Assembly (NCBI RefSeq): GCF_030272615.1
Contig: NC_081406.1
Span: 472,428,400-472,492,399, forward strand
Direction of reading: 5' to 3'
Length of the DNA: 64,000 nucleotides
From: Cryptomeria japonica
Taxonomy: Eukaryota > Streptophyta > Pinopsida > Cupressales > Cupressaceae
Within the stretch, counting starts at the first letter, position 1. Each line of letters begins with the position of its first letter. Shown in pieces: positions 1 to 13,100 of this stretch. The notes under the pieces were generated by a model, which was not told the origin of the DNA, made no database searches, and was given only the letters and a program-made list of their open reading frames with translations. A program made the position numbers and the translations under genes.

Positions 1-348
1 TCATCACAGAGTAATACCGGTTTATACATTTACCGATTACCGGTTCACACATTTTACCAAATACCGGTTTATCGAAATGAAGACTGTGAAAAATGATAAC
101 AATCGCTTTGTTCCTTCGTACCACTTTGGGATCCTCGTACCACTTGAGTCTTCATACTGCTTGGGTCTTCATACCGCTTGAGATCAGTAAACACTTTCTA
201 CAAAACACCAATAGTCTAAAGACTATAATACATAATACCGGTTGGAACAAATACCGGTTGAGAATAACTCATACATACAAACAGTGATCTCAAAGAAAGT
301 GTGTGTCCATCAATGACAATCACAATATCATCATCAAAACTTCCAACA
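1..348 (-). repeat. Edge of a Ty1/copia-type LTR, cut by the window start
   Basis: On the minus strand a terminus TGTTGGAAGTTTTGATG begins at 348, followed by the 'gtcattgat' stretch that also opens the copia LTRs at 4066 and 37138. The sequence contains several ACCGGT motifs, as do the other copia-like LTRs here. The reading frame of the Ty3 reverse transcriptase runs cleanly up to 349 and is lost exactly at the CA/TG end, so this LTR marks an insertion into that gene. The other end and the matching target duplication lie outside the window, so a full element and a solo LTR cannot be told apart. Confidence 0.65.
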
Positions 349-890
349 CCCCAAGGGCAAGTAAATGTAGTCTTTTCCTGATCCTCTAGAGCAATTTGAA
401 TATGGTTATAGCCACTAAATCCATCCAAGAATGAAAAGTACTGCTTCCCTGCCAAAGAATCTAATACTTGATCCACAAATGGTAATGGAAAATGATCCTT
501 CCTAGTTGTTGAGTTCAAAGCTCTATAATCTACACATACCCACCATTTGCCTCCTTTCTTTGGAACTATGACTAGAGGCGACACCAAATGACTATCTGAT
601 ATAGGAGAGATAAATCTGGCATTTAACTATTTTTGTAGTTCCTCTTTAACTATCTCCCTTAATGCAGGATTAATTCTTCTTTGTGGTTGTCTAATTGGTG
701 TACAGTCTTCTTTGATATAAATGCAGTGTTTACAAATCATAGGATCTATTCCTTTCATGTCTTTGTAATCCCATGCAAAAGCGTGCTGATGACATTTGAG
801 AAAATCAGTCAGTATTAGCTTCTAAGTTTCTGTAAGCTGATTATTGATATTCAAACATTTATTTGGATCAATTTCTACTTTGACAGTAAG
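349..890 (-). pseudogene. Ty3/gypsy reverse transcriptase, N-terminal half
   Basis: Minus-strand translation gives the start of a gypsy RT: the LVSPLVIVPKKGGKWW and VCVDYRALN motifs, then FLDGFSGYNHI, which carries the first catalytic Asp, then TFTCPWG. The protein stops there because the copia LTR at 1-348 is inserted. The YxDD box, thumb, RNase H and integrase would lie to the left and are absent. Upstream residues (FAWDYKDMKGIDP, CTPIRQPQRRINP) form the usual linker before RT but contain in-frame stops. The family role is copying element RNA into DNA; this copy cannot do so. Confidence 0.85.
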
Positions 891-896
891 ATCAAT

Positions 897-1157
897 CTAA
901 GCTGCTTCAGAAAGATAAGAAATATGAACTTCCTGCGGTAACAAGGTATGCAATATGTCAGTGGCTGCAGGAAAATCTGATGTTACACTACTTGATGTTA
1001 GCTTATGTGATTGGTACTCCAAGCCATACTGATTTTCCAAGATATTAGAAAGGATGGAATCGTCATCCTGATATTGTATAAATGATTTTGTATTAATCAT
1101 CATAAGATGACTGATAGAGTTGACTTCCCCTTCCAATTCCTCCCCCACGTCAAGCAA
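897..1157 (-). pseudogene. Ty3 pol linker between protease and RT
   Basis: This is an 86-codon open stretch, acidic and without a recognised domain, lying between the protease (1362-1826) and RT (349-890) of the same minus-strand element. In plant Ty3 elements this stretch is a poorly conserved connector in the polyprotein. The Met in the open stretch is probably not a real start. The assignment rests on position and strand rather than motif. Confidence 0.45.
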
Positions 1158-1361
1158 AACAACTTGTTCTTGATCAAGTTGGGGCTAAGCAGGTGAATAC
1201 AAAGCAAGATTTTTAGTGGAATTTCCATCAAAAATAGTCATGTCTCCTGATCGACATCCTATATATGCATCAATTGTAGCAAGCCAAGGTCTCCCTAAGA
1301 TGACCGAATACCCCCCCAATGTAGCTTTAGGAGACAAGATCATAAAATCTATCGAATATTC

Positions 1362-1826
1362 TCAGGAATCTAGAGTAACCACAACATCTTCAATCATACC
1401 ATCAGGGTGAACTATAGAACTATCAGCAAGCTGTAGAATCGTATGAGAAGGCCTGACACTGGTTATGATAATTTTTTGCATAATATCCTTTCTCATTACA
1501 TTTATGGCTTCTCCCAAATCTATTAGTGCATTCTTTATCTGGGTGCCTTTGATGACTATTATCACAATAGGACTACCAAGGTCATAATATTTAGGTATTG
1601 AAACCTTGCCCAACATAATATTAGCCAGTTGATCCATTACATGCACTGTTTGTCGATCCTTTTTCTTCCTACTAGCTTTCTTTAAAAATGCTTCTTTAAT
1701 TTCTTTATCATAGATAGGCACATCCTTAATAGCCTGAAATAATGGAATCTTAACACATATGTGTTTCAGTTGATCAATAATATCAAAATTTATATCATCT
1801 TGCTGATGACTCTCTTCTGCTTGCAA
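1362..1826 (-). pseudogene. Athila-like Ty3 retropepsin (protease)
   Basis: This would be the aspartic protease that cleaves the Gag-Pol polyprotein inside the virus-like particle. The minus-strand translation contains the family's upstream block (DQLKHICVKIPLFQAIKDVP; KASRKKKDRQTV) and the active-site region NALIDLGEAINVM. Athila-type elements normally have ALxDLGASIN here, so the catalytic Asp is kept but the residues after Gly are altered (E-A for A-S). Downstream TILQLADSSIVHPDGMIEDV is the typical flap and C-terminal part. It lies between gag (2371-3462) and RT on the same strand. Flanking stops make it a fossil. Confidence 0.8.
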
Positions 1827-2171
1827 CCTTTGAGGAAATGGGGGATTTTACAGATTTTGGGGAATTTGGGTTGCTAGACTAAATATTTCCTTTTCCTTTT
1901 GTACTTCAGTTATAACTGGAGGGGATGGATTAGGAAAAGTTGTCTCGGATCTAAGGTGAATATCACTTATAGTAAGAGAATATGTTGGGTATTGAGTAGG
2001 ATTGACTGAATATACCTATTGTTGTTGTTGGGGCTTGCTATTAGGATTTGGCATGGGTTGAGTAGGCAGTTGTGTGGGTTTAGGTAGAACTATATTAGTA
2101 TCCGGAAGCGACATTATAGCAGGCTATTGAGGCTACTGCAGTGGTTGTTGATACCCAGAAGACTAACTTGA
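1827..2171 (-). other. Gag-protease junction, no clear domain
   Basis: This stretch lies between gag and protease of the Athila-like element. On the minus strand it is rich in Gln, Pro and Asn codons (plus strand 'ttgttgttgttgg', 'ggttgttgatacc'), like the flexible C-terminal tail of plant Ty3 Gag. It has several stops. I see no independent feature in it. Confidence 0.4.
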
Positions 2172-3462
2172 CTACTTCTGACTTCTGGAATCTCTATTGA
2201 GGAGTAGGTTTCCAATCCCCTTAGAATGGCTACCATAGTCCCTGATATTGAGACCAATTTCCTTGTGGTTGTTGCCACTATGGAGATTGATTGGCAAAAT
2301 TTTGCCCTTTCCCTTGAGGGTTATACCAATTTTGATAATTTCCAAAATTTTGAGCATATGAAGGTTGCCACTAATTATTTTGTGCATAGGAATTTCCATT
2401 ATAGCCAAAAAAAGAAAGTGGGTCAGGAGGCATACCTTGTCTTGGAAAATTTGGCCTTCTTTGAGCAACATAAAATATTTGTTCATCATCTCCATGTATT
2501 GGCTTAAAATCAGGAACATCAAGACTTGCAACCAACTTACATCTACAGTCTCTCTTCTTCTGCCTACAGTGTGGACAGAATTTTGCAAGCATTGCCTCAG
2601 CTTCCTCATGCTTCTTCTTAGCTTGAAGTGTGTCTAACTAAGTAGCCATATTATTTATGATATCCTCTTTAAAATCCTTCAAAAGGTGACTGATCTCCAT
2701 TCGTGACACTCCATTACTAGATGTTGATAAAGACACTTCTGGCTTGAAATGCATATTCTTCTTAGTAGAGGATCTGGAATATTTTTGACAAATTTGGCCG
2801 ATGTCAGTCCATGTTGATTGAGCTATATCACCACCTCCCATAAGGTCCAAAGCATATGTGCATTCCTCACTAGTCCCTCTCAAAAATATCAACTTAAGAG
2901 AGTCTTCATTTAAAGTACTATGTTTGGACTTCTTCACACTAAATAGAAATCTCCCAAGATAATCTTCTAGACTCTCATCCTCCCTTTGTGTCATTCTGAA
3001 GATATCATCCCCATGGCGGTCAGTCCCCCGACAATAATCTTTATATTTCTCAAGAAACAATCATTCATCTCATCTCATGTATTGATTGTACTACTCCCTA
3101 GACTCATAAACCTTCTCAAAGCTGAATCTTTTAAAGTGGCAAGAAATATTTTAAGTCTATGGGCATATGTAGTGTAGTCTAACTCCTACAGAGGACATCA
3201 AATCAAACAAGAAAGTATTGGGGTCCTCTATCACCAGTCCATAAAATTTAGGTAAAGAAGAAGCTGCAATGTTCTTGAGGTTAGCATTATCATGCAAATC
3301 AAAAATGGGGAACTCAAATGTTGGGTTCACAAGTGGAGGTGGGTTATTCCCCCCACCTCCTAGTGGATTTCCTTGCATTGGTCTTTGAGGAGGAGTTACT
3401 AGACAAGGGTCCTCTTCAGGTGGTCCAAAGAGGAAATGAAGGTTGTTCTCAGAAAAATGCAA
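2172..3462 (-). pseudogene. Ty3 gag (capsid and nucleocapsid region), broken
   Basis: This is the structural protein that would form the virus-like particle. Reading right to left: an N-terminal Pro/Gly-rich part with FDLHDNANLKNIAASSLPKF (3157-3462), then a retrotransposon-gag capsid core (2638-3060, with FLEKYKDYCRG and DESLEDYLGRFLFSVKK), then a cysteine/histidine patch CPHCRQKKRDCRC (2371-2592). Frame changes separate the three parts, so at least two frameshifts have built up. The cysteine patch does not match a standard CCHC knuckle. It directly follows the primer site, as expected for the first gene of the element. Confidence 0.75.
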
Positions 3463-3698
3463 GATGGTTCAAATTATTTGGGGCTTGATAAAGTGCAGCT
3501 AAAGGGTTTACATCTGGTGCTTAATATGGATTGAATCTTGTATGATCAAGCTGGTTAGGAAGGAATCTACCTTGAGCATCTGTTCTTCATCTATGCATGC
3601 AGATTCATGAGAATTACTTAAAACTAACTGAACTATCAAAACTAACTATACTGAAAACTTAAAAATTCATGACTATGACAGGTTCTTAGTTTGACACC

Positions 3699-3717
3699 AT
3701 CCCCGACAACGGTGCCA
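3699..3717 (-). other. Primer-binding site, tRNA-Asp type
   Basis: The minus strand reads TGGCACCGTTGTCGGGGAT. This matches the complement of the 3' end of plant tRNA-Asp (TGGCGCCGTTGCCGGGGAT) except for two transitions. It lies four bases inside the LTR end at 3722 and upstream of gag, which fixes the polarity and left LTR boundary of the Athila-like element. The tRNA identity comes from the known plant tRNA-Asp 3' end. Confidence 0.85.
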
Positions 3718-4065
3718 AAAATGTCTGCCTAGCCAATTAGAACAATAACTAGACTTACTTTCTTAACTCAAGGATTGGCCATCCATTTTGAGTAGCTATC
3801 ATTTTCATGATTGAGGTTAATTTACTTGTCAACCTAGGGACATATTACTTGAAATGGGTCTGCATTATATATGCACTAAGTTTTAGTAAGAGTCATGTTG
3901 TACTACTGCAGCAACTAAGTCTATCTAAAATAAGCAAGCGGAAATATAACAACTAATTGGCTATAAGAAATCTTAACATTAATAGATGATTCCAACTAAA
4001 TAATTGTTAACTAAGTTCAAAGCTAACAAAACGGGATTACTCTATCTACTTTGGTTGCAAGAACA

Positions 4066-5283
4066 TGTTGGCCATTTGGTGGAATTGATTATATGTTGCA
4101 TTGATGTTTTGTCATTGATGTCAATACTAGTTGTTTGGATGCTTTATCGGCACCCTTCTGGTCCCAGTAGGTTAAGTGGTTTCTAGTTAACTTGGATCTG
4201 ACATGATCTGGTAGGCTCTGGTATAGTCTATTGATGGAATTGGCTTGTGCATGATACTTATACTCATATTTGGTCAGTTGGTTTTGATTTGGAGATCGGA
4301 TGCTATCCTGCTTGCTTAGAAGATTGATTTCTAGTTCCGGTGTGGGTTTCACCGGCACAACTTTAGATGGAGATCTTTGATGAATTGCATAAGTGGTGAT
4401 GGTACAACTTTTGATGGAGTTTAAGAATGTTGTTGGTGATCATGTTCAAAACTTGGCAGATGGAGATCAATGTTGAAGAGTGTGGACCTATACTTGGTCT
4501 CGTTTAATCTAGGTTATAGATCGGATTTAATGTAATGTGTGGATAAGACCTATTGATGTATTTTTGGGATGTCTTATGTATTAATATTATTTGTTTCATC
4601 TAAGGCTGACATAGTTTGTAATTATGTAATCGGTTTATTTTTTTGGTGGTCGACCTGATTGTTTATGATTGAGGGTTTGTATATATAGATGTAAGATATC
4701 ATTGTAGATCATCATGGTTAATGTAAGAGGTCATGGTCAAGGAATGTAATGTGTGAATAATGTAATATCATTTAGGCAGAGGAGTTGATCGATCATTGGA
4801 GAATGAATTGAGTTATGTAAGAGGATTTAGTCCTCTGGTATTTATCTTAACTAGAACTGTGCTCAGGCATAGGAGATGCTATCTTTTGCAGTTAAACACT
4901 TATCTGGATTGTAGTTTGGATTTATATGTAGTCAGTGAGGCTCCTTTTGTGATGAGCAGTGCGCTCTAGGTTGTTGCCCTTCCTGCAAGTATATGCCCCT
5001 CAATTTTAATTCACATACTTACTGCAGAAGTATTAGCTAATTGTGTGTAGGCTTCCAACCATGGGTTTTCCCTTTATCGGGTTTTCCACATACAAATCTT
5101 GGTGTTATGTGGATGGCTTTTATTCTGTGATTATTATTTATGCTTAATTGGTTTAACTGAAATTATGGCATTAATGTTTTGGGTTTTGGTATTAAAGTTT
5201 AAATTGTTAATGGTTCCTGTAATCTGTGACAACTAATTCACCCCCCCTCTCAGTTGTCTTCCAGTTATATGAACTATCTAACA
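4066..5283 (+). mobile_element. Solo Ty1/copia LTR
   Basis: It starts TGTTGGCCATTTGG and ends ATCTAACA, with flanking 5-mers GAACA (4061-4065) and AAACA (5284-5288), a target duplication with one mismatch. It contains the 'gttttgtcattgatgtcaa' block seen at the 5' end of other copia LTRs here, a TATA-like TATATATAGA near 4680, and the 3'-end signature 'attcaccccccctctcagttg'. An inverted repeat CCGGTG-N7-CACCGG lies at 4337-4355. No internal region or second LTR is present, so it is a solo LTR left by LTR-LTR recombination inside the Athila-like LTR. Confidence 0.75.
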
Positions 5284-5560
5284 AAACAGTCATAGGATCT
5301 GGTTCCAGTGGCTGCAGGAACAGTCAGTTGCTAGAACATCTACTGTAGCAAAAGAAAACTTAATCTAACAATCACACAGGAATACTCACCAAGTGGGCCC
5401 CCTTGGATGAGTGTATCCAGACTTCAAAATGGTTCTATATGCTCATAATAACATAGCCTTTATTCAGTATTTCCATAAGTCGATACAATGCATAAAAATA
5501 AGACAAATGCTTCTAATTCTGGAAAACATTGTCTAACCTCTGTGAAGAGGTGCAGGTCTT

Positions 5561-5568
5561 TATTTATA
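5561..5568 (-). promoter_or_regulatory. TATA box of the Athila-like LTR
   Basis: The minus strand reads TTATAAATAAAGACC, a good TATA match about 170 bp inside the proposed LTR end. Transcription toward gag would start near 5530. Evidence is motif plus position only. Confidence 0.4.
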
Positions 5569-5738
5569 AGAAAGTTATAAAAAACTGTCAACTACTTAGA
5601 TAATCCATATGAAATTAGGTTGAAACATTTATTATAGCAAGAAGAAGAAGTCAATGCACAGAGAACGTGGGACTTTACTAACACGCAACCAAGAATATAG
5701 CATTGTAGTTTTTACTAGATCGATGCTTGCTGAAGACA

Positions 5739-6164
5739 TCCATAAATTAGTTTGGTACTGCCTTGCTATTCCTTTGTTGCTTCACTCAAACACCATCTTC
5801 TCCATTATTTTAAATTCTCAACCACCCCAAAATGTCTCCAATTGTTCGCATGGCGTGATTCTCCATCTGGCCTAACCCAACCGCTTTTGCAGCAACTTAT
5901 TTACTCCTGCATTAAAAGTTAGAACATACAAGGGTATATATATCTATTTCCATTAATCACAACATTTTTACATCCACGCATTATATTACCATAATAATCC
6001 ACATAGCTATAGGAATATTTAGTCAAAATAATATAGGATTCAGTGGGTTTAGCTATCATTCAAAATGCACATAATCAAAACTCTAAGATATCTCATGACC
6101 TTCACATTGTCCCAAAATGCAACTTAAAACACAGGAAAAACTTATCAGCCATAGAAATAAAAGA
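5739..6164. other. No recognised feature
   Basis: AT-rich sequence between the Athila-like LTR and the first recognisable transposase exon of the CACTA element. It probably holds the 3' part of the CACTA transposase gene and the junction with the Ty3 element. I could not find a CACTA terminus here. Confidence 0.3.
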
Positions 6165-7824
6165 GTTATTATTTTAGCTCATCATGATGTATGAGGTAGT
6201 GTTCTTGAGCATTAAAAAATGTTGAATGTAAACACTTTTGCATTTCACAAATTGGACAAGGAATTTTTCTCTTCCAATAATTTATATCTTCTTTATGGAT
6301 TTCTTTAGATGACAACCATCTACAAGTTATTCAAGGCGCAAATATATTAACGAGATTTAACAAAAACATACAATATATTACATAACAAGTAAAACAAATG
6401 GAAAATATAAGATCTATACAACAAATTGAACAAATATTGCTACCTACCTCATGTATTTTCCAAGATCATATATAACTTGCTTGACATTGTTGTCGAAGTT
6501 GTCTGGGAGAGATAGAGGTAGAACGTATTGCAACAATTATAAAATGATCTTTTCATTATTTTTTCAAAAGTAGTAAACATAATTCACTAAAAATTACATG
6601 CCCTATACAAATATATATAATATACCAGAATAATTACATTAATGAAGGTATGACAATCATGTGTTTTCATCCCTGACCCAAATTCACCTTTCTTTGTTGT
6701 GATATTATTTATGTTCATAGCAAATCCTATGGGAAATTGAATTTTTTCGTATGACTTCTTTTATAGCATTGCTTTGTTGCTCCATTAATAACCAAGGAGG
6801 GGTGCTTATATTAATTTGGTCTCCATCATCATATAATTGAATGACATTTTTCATTGCATGATTGGCTTCCTAAAAGTCACTACAAATTTTGACATTTTTT
6901 TTTTTTCATGCCTTACATCCAATATTTTCTATAACATTTATGTTAAATTCTTTCTGATATGCATTCTATCAAACAAATGCATAATTTGTAGCTTCTCATA
7001 GTAGAGAAACCTACTAAATTTTCTAGGATAACTTTTCAGTCATTGTTGAAGTCGACCATTAATGTCTTAACAACCTTCATGAAGCATATAAGTTAAACAA
7101 ATTAACAACGACAATCATTGTCAATTACAGCATGAGTCAACAAAACACAATATAAAAATAGAAATTCCAAACATATCATATATGATAGATAAACAATTTG
7201 ATCCAACGTATAACCTTGATGATTAATTCTATTATATTCCAACTTCCATAGGCGAGGTGTCATTCTTCATGGTTTTGATGCAACCTCTTCTTTCCCATTG
7301 AAAAGATGTTTTTTCAATAGTTTGATACTTATGGTTTTTTGTGGAGGAAGTGCCTATACTCATCAAACACCTGCTTTCCTAAAGTTTTTGAACAATGAGA
7401 TTTCATCTTTGGACGACAAACTGGACATGTAAATTTTCCCTTTGTTTGAAGACCTACAAGAACATATATAATTGGATTAAATATGTCAATTTTTATAATT
7501 ACATATAATGAATAAGATTATTTAAAAAACATGCATGATATCTATTTCATAAAATTAAATATCATTAAAGTACAGTCAAACGTCATAGCATACCACATAA
7601 ATGTGTTAGCCCTAGGGCATCATGAATCGTCCATACAAGCCTTGCATGGAATTGAAATTGTCTTTGTCCTATTGGTCTAGAGACATCATATGTAGTGATG
7701 CCATTTTATAACTTTAGTAACTCGTCAATAAGAGGCTCAATATATACATTCATATCTTTACCTTGGTACTTACCTATTTGAATGAATATAAACATTACAT
7801 AATTATTATAACCATTTTACTGCA

Positions 7825-8111
<287 letters not shown>

Positions 8112-9103
8112 TGTACATGACTATTAAATGAAAAAGATGTCATTATACAACAAATAAGACAAATGAGATGCTACTATTGTTAAAGAAAATTGATGTAAAC
8201 AAATACCTGGAAAAATCATTGCCAACATTATATGCTCCCTCTTTATTGACATCCATGGAGGAATGTTATTGTTGATAACAAAAACAGGCCATGCAAAGTA
8301 AATAGATCTCATCTCTCCAAATAGATTGACACCATCCAATGCCAATGAAAGCCTGAGATTACGAGATTCTTCTTTGAAGTGTGGCCATTTTTCCTCCATG
8401 TCCCTAAATGAAAAACTATCTATAGGCATTTGAAGAATGTCATATCCACTTTTATTTCGTGCATCGTAATCCATAAATTGTGCTAAGCTTTCGCACCTAA
8501 ATAATTGTTGCATATGTGGAATAATGAGAATATAATGAAGAACCTTGTGAGCCACCTTTTTTGTTAGTTGATCTATTTGATATCTATTGATATGATATTC
8601 CGGGCATTCTTTTGCAAATTCATGTTGTTTATGATATATAATATGATCATTGGGACATGCATCCATTGTTTGATACTCCATTCCAATATCTTTCATAATG
8701 GCAGATCAATCTCGGTATGAGCGAGGTAAAATATTTGATGGTGGTAACAAAAATTCACCTATAAATTTACAACAAAAAAATAATTTGTTAATTAATATAA
8801 CAAACATTAATGGTACATACTTCATCCTTTATTTACTAGTGATGAACTAACAACAAAAATAGATGAAAAAACATGGCATATATAGCATACCTTAACATCT
8901 GTGAGATTGCTATGTTGGATAAACTATTCATATTATTCAGCTTCACCAACTACAATACAACAGAGAGAAGAGTTGTTTGGGAGCCTTCATAAAAGGGTTT
9001 GTATGCCTTCTCAAGTATAGGTAAATCATGAACATCATCAAATTCATCTCGATCATCATCATGATTAGCTACACCACTAAATGTGTCATGGATCAATGTA
9101 TTT

Positions 9104-9108
9104 GTACC
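9104..9108. other. Target-site duplication GTACC, left copy
   Basis: GTACC lies directly left of the TG end of the Tat-like LTR at 9109. The same five bases follow the other LTR at 39824-39828. Removing the element and one copy joins the transposase frame without a shift (Asp-Asp-Gly-Thr-Asn across the joint), which confirms both element ends. Confidence 0.9.
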
Positions 9109-10165
9109 TGTTGATGTTTGTTTTGAGACAGTCACCAACAATAAAGTATTCAATGTGAACACTCACCACCTCTCTTGAAAAGCAATAATTTCTGGGGAAT
9201 TGATCACTCAAAGGTCTTATAGCCGGGTCTCGATGGTGATGGGTAGCTCAATGGTTGATGCGGTTGTACTTGTTAAGGGGCCTACTAGTTGAAACTAAAT
9301 CCCAAAAAAATTTAATAACTTAACTTCTTCTTTTTTTGTATTTTATGTTTTACAATTCTTCTGGAAATAAATTGCAAAAGATAGGGAAACAAGAAAATAA
9401 CAATGAAACCAATCAATAACAACTTAATGAACTACTCAATTAGTACCCTACAATCCAAAAATCATCAAATATTATAAAAATCAGCATTCAATAACGGACC
9501 TCCAATGAACATGAAAAGCCATGCAACCTCACAAAACTCATGGAAAGAATATCACCACCATATCCTTCTATCACATTAATTCTCATACACCACTTACGTG
9601 CGCAATATGATTCATAAAGCAATAAAACATAAGACCAGAATAAGTTGTTGATTTTAAACAATAGACATTATGAGATAACAAAGAAAGAACTTGTAGAACA
9701 TATGCATAGATCAGGAAATCTATAAGGTGATTCTTGTATTAATTTCAAAGAATGTATCACAAAAATAACTCAAGTTCATAACAATCTGCAAGAATAATCT
9801 AAAATATCTAAGTGGGCCTCAAATCATCAATTTGTGGACCCTTACAAATAAATCAAACTCCTCAATTTATAGAGTTTTCTGCCCTACTTTCTAGGAAATA
9901 AACCTAATCTAAATTAAGAACAAAAAAGCAAGGAGTCGCAGTTGACTTGACAGTCTCTGCCTCTACACTCTAGTTAATTGTTATGAAATGGAGACTGGAT
10001 GAGCACTATGAAGACCGTGTTGCATGAGCCAGGCTTTCGTAGTCATGCAAAAAATTTCTCAAAATTGAAGAGTGAGTTGAAGGCGCAGTTGAAGTCCCAG
10101 TGGGGTGGTCATGCAAAAACTCTTTTTAAAAGTCATGCTATCATTAGCAACTATACGTTTATCTT

Positions 10166-13100
10166 TTACTTTTTCTTATAGGTTTCATAATTACTAATGA
10201 TACATGCAATCACTTCGATAGGAGGATCAGTAACATGTTTGATTCTGAATTTGTACTTTTTCAAAATTTCCTCTGCATTCTTTCTTTCGCTTTCTAACTC
10301 TTCTATTGTCTTTGCAGCCTGTTGACACTGTGTTATCGGATATGTATACTTATCCATTAATGCAACACTAAACTGATCCGAAGCTACAAAATGTTGTGCC
10401 TCATACACATCCCACTGGCAGAGAACCTTTTCTTCCTCCATACCTTCCGCATTGGATATTCTAAGCCCAAAAACTCCTAATAACTGTCCTAAATAATTCT
10501 TGTACTTTTCCACTACCCCGAGGAGGGGGGACTGAATACCTATTATATCCCCCACATACTTTTGAAGGATTTCAATCTTCAACTCCAAAATGTATATGTA
10601 GGATTGCAAATTATTACAACTATCTCCACCCAAGAGGTCCTCCCTCATTATCTCTTCTTCCCCAAGACTCAAAACTTTATTCAAGACCTAAAACTGCTTG
10701 CCAAAAGTGTTGAGCTTCCTCTCCCACTACTGAGAATAAGAAGCTAACGCTCCTCCAACTTGCATGGCCTTCTTATATTCCTTCATGGTGTTTTGCAAAA
10801 ATAGTCTAATTTTAGAGGTATTTATTTGTACCCATGACTTTCTCGTCGCATCCACCTATCTTACCTCAACCAATGCTTTTATATCTCCCTTTAGGAGTGA
10901 CGAGGTTGAAGGTAAATTATCACTTACACAAGTATCCAAGGGCTTTCCCACCTCTACCAATAGCTGCTTATATTATTCTAGTTGTGCCTTGACCTCTGTG
11001 TCGGAGGTATGTTATTTTTCTATTCAGCCCCTGATGACACTAGTAGCCAATTCCAACGTAGCTAATTCTCCCCACTTAGTCTGCTTACCTAGTTTCACCT
11101 CTGATACTTGGTACTTCGAAGAGCTCTGACCTTCTGCTTGTGTAAGAACTTCTATATCTACAATCACCTCACCAGAACCTGTTCTTGATAAATGATGTAT
11201 GGTCTTGGCCTTCTTACTTTTCCTTGGTTCTTCAGTGATTTCCTATTGTAGTGTAACTTTCGGTAGCACTACTTTCCTTTTCTTTTTCTTGAAGGTGAAA
11301 TTTAAACATTGCAGCACATCTTTTTCACCTTCGTGGGGTACGATGTCAGCAGTCACTACATGCACATATGACTGCTCCTTTGCTTCATCTTTCTCCTCTT
11401 CTTTTGTATGCTTAGGGTCTTGGGGTGAAGCAATTTGATGAGTCAGGCTAGCTTGGAGAGCAGTATCAACATTCAACTGTTGTTGCTTATGTAACTCTCC
11501 TAAATTATCATTGATCTCTTCTTCAAATGTCTTGCCATCTTTATCAATTTCATCCATAACTTGCTTGGCGGCTATCTCTTTCAATAAATTTTCCTGATCC
11601 TACAAAGTTAAGACCAACCTTTCATATTGTGAATCTTCAGACTCATTTCGTTCCTTCTCTCCTCCAAGTGGTGTTGTTCCATAGGTTGCTTGTCCTCTTG
11701 GTCAGAATATAATTTGATGTTATGGACACTTATTGTTTCTATGGTAGGTCTTATAACATGTGTCCTGGGAGGCATTGTTGTTGTAACAAAAATATCAGTT
11801 GATGGTGGCATAGGGGGAGTAGCAACTGAGGTCAAAATTGGATCTTGTGTTGCGGCGGCAGATGAAGGCTAAGTGGATGCACCTGGCATATCAAGAGGAT
11901 GAGGGTGTGCACTTTCATCTACTTTCCCTTGTTCATCCTCCTTCTAAGTGCCTTCTCCTATTTGTCCAATTTTCATCCTCATCGGATGTACCTCTGTCAA
12001 TGGCATAGCTCCCAGCCCTTCATTTACTCCAAAATTTGTAGCCTTTTTCAAAAGTTCAGACCTCCTCATTTGTTCTTTGACTTTTTTTAATAATTCCTCA
12101 GTACTTTCTTCAGCTTCAATAGTTTCATCTAGGTCAGTTGATGTATTCTTTTGAGAGATGGACCTTTTCTTATGGGCATACTCCTTATAACTCCTTGACT
12201 GGGGAACACTTGAAGTCGATTCCTTTTGCTTCCCTTTCGAAGTGCTTGCCCTAACCCTCAAACTTAGCCACTACTTGGTTCTATCTATAATAGTTTGAGT
12301 TACTCTATATATACCTATATCCTCCTGTGATGACCACCTTATTGGAGAGAGAGGCTTCTTGTCAATTTCTTGCTCCTTAGATATAGAATCTAATAATTCA
12401 CCATCATCCCTTACTTCTTTAGGGAGATTGGTCTCTATTTCAAAATTTCTTATTTGTGGTACTGACAGCCTATAATAATTCTTTTCTCTAATTTCAAAAT
12501 TGTCTTGGAGGTTTTCGCAAAAATCCTCCAATCTAGACTTATGCCCCTCATATGCCTTTGGTATTATTTGCTTTAGCTTTCCATAGGGATCACAGTACTC
12601 TCTTGCATAATTAAATTCTTTAAGATTTAAATCCTGAAGTTCCTGCTCTGTTGTCTTTGCTACCTGAATCTTGGAACAAGAGAAGTAACCAATAGAAACT
12701 GAAAAATATATACTCGCCTTGTGTTTTGAAGATAAAAGTGATTGATGGCCGAGCATCTGCCTAACAAATTCTAACAATATAATGCAATCATTGCAGTATT
12801 GCAGCAACAACATAGGGTTCTCTGTGAGTCCACTAACCTTGATGTATGTAGAGCATTGGTTCTAAATGAACCAACATGCCCATTCCGTGATGATTGCCAT
12901 TACTTTTGGGCTTATTATATAACCTGTATCACCTGTGAGTTTGATGATGATAGGGAAAAGGAAGGCATCATTTATTCTTTTAAAATGTGCCTTTGCGTTG
13001 TTTAGAGGGAGTTGTGAGTAATACTCCCACACCTTCTTATGCCCTTCCTCATCACCTAGTTATCCCTCTATTTGCAACCCTGGGAATTTGACTGCTCAGT

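Larger units (their letters stand above)
3722..5738 (-). repeat. 5' LTR of the Athila-like element, split by a solo LTR
   Basis: The LTR edge next to the primer site reads TGTCTGCCTAGCC on the plus strand. A matching AGACA terminus occurs at 5734-5738, which gives a candidate LTR of about 0.8 kb once the copia solo LTR (4066-5283) is removed. The part 5284-5738 carries a minus-strand TATA box (5561-5568). The left end is well supported. The right end rests on a 5-bp inverted terminus, and no second LTR is available in the window to confirm it. Confidence 0.5.

Noticed and set aside
6880-6900. CACTACAAATTTTGAC as a CACTA element terminus
   Set aside because: It lies between transposase exon blocks on the same strand, so it is internal to the element and not an end.
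10764-12154. Several plus-strand open frames opposite the LTR-resident frame
   Set aside because: They are antisense shadows: the minus strand shows continuous coding character and is confirmed by the second LTR copy, while these frames change between copies.
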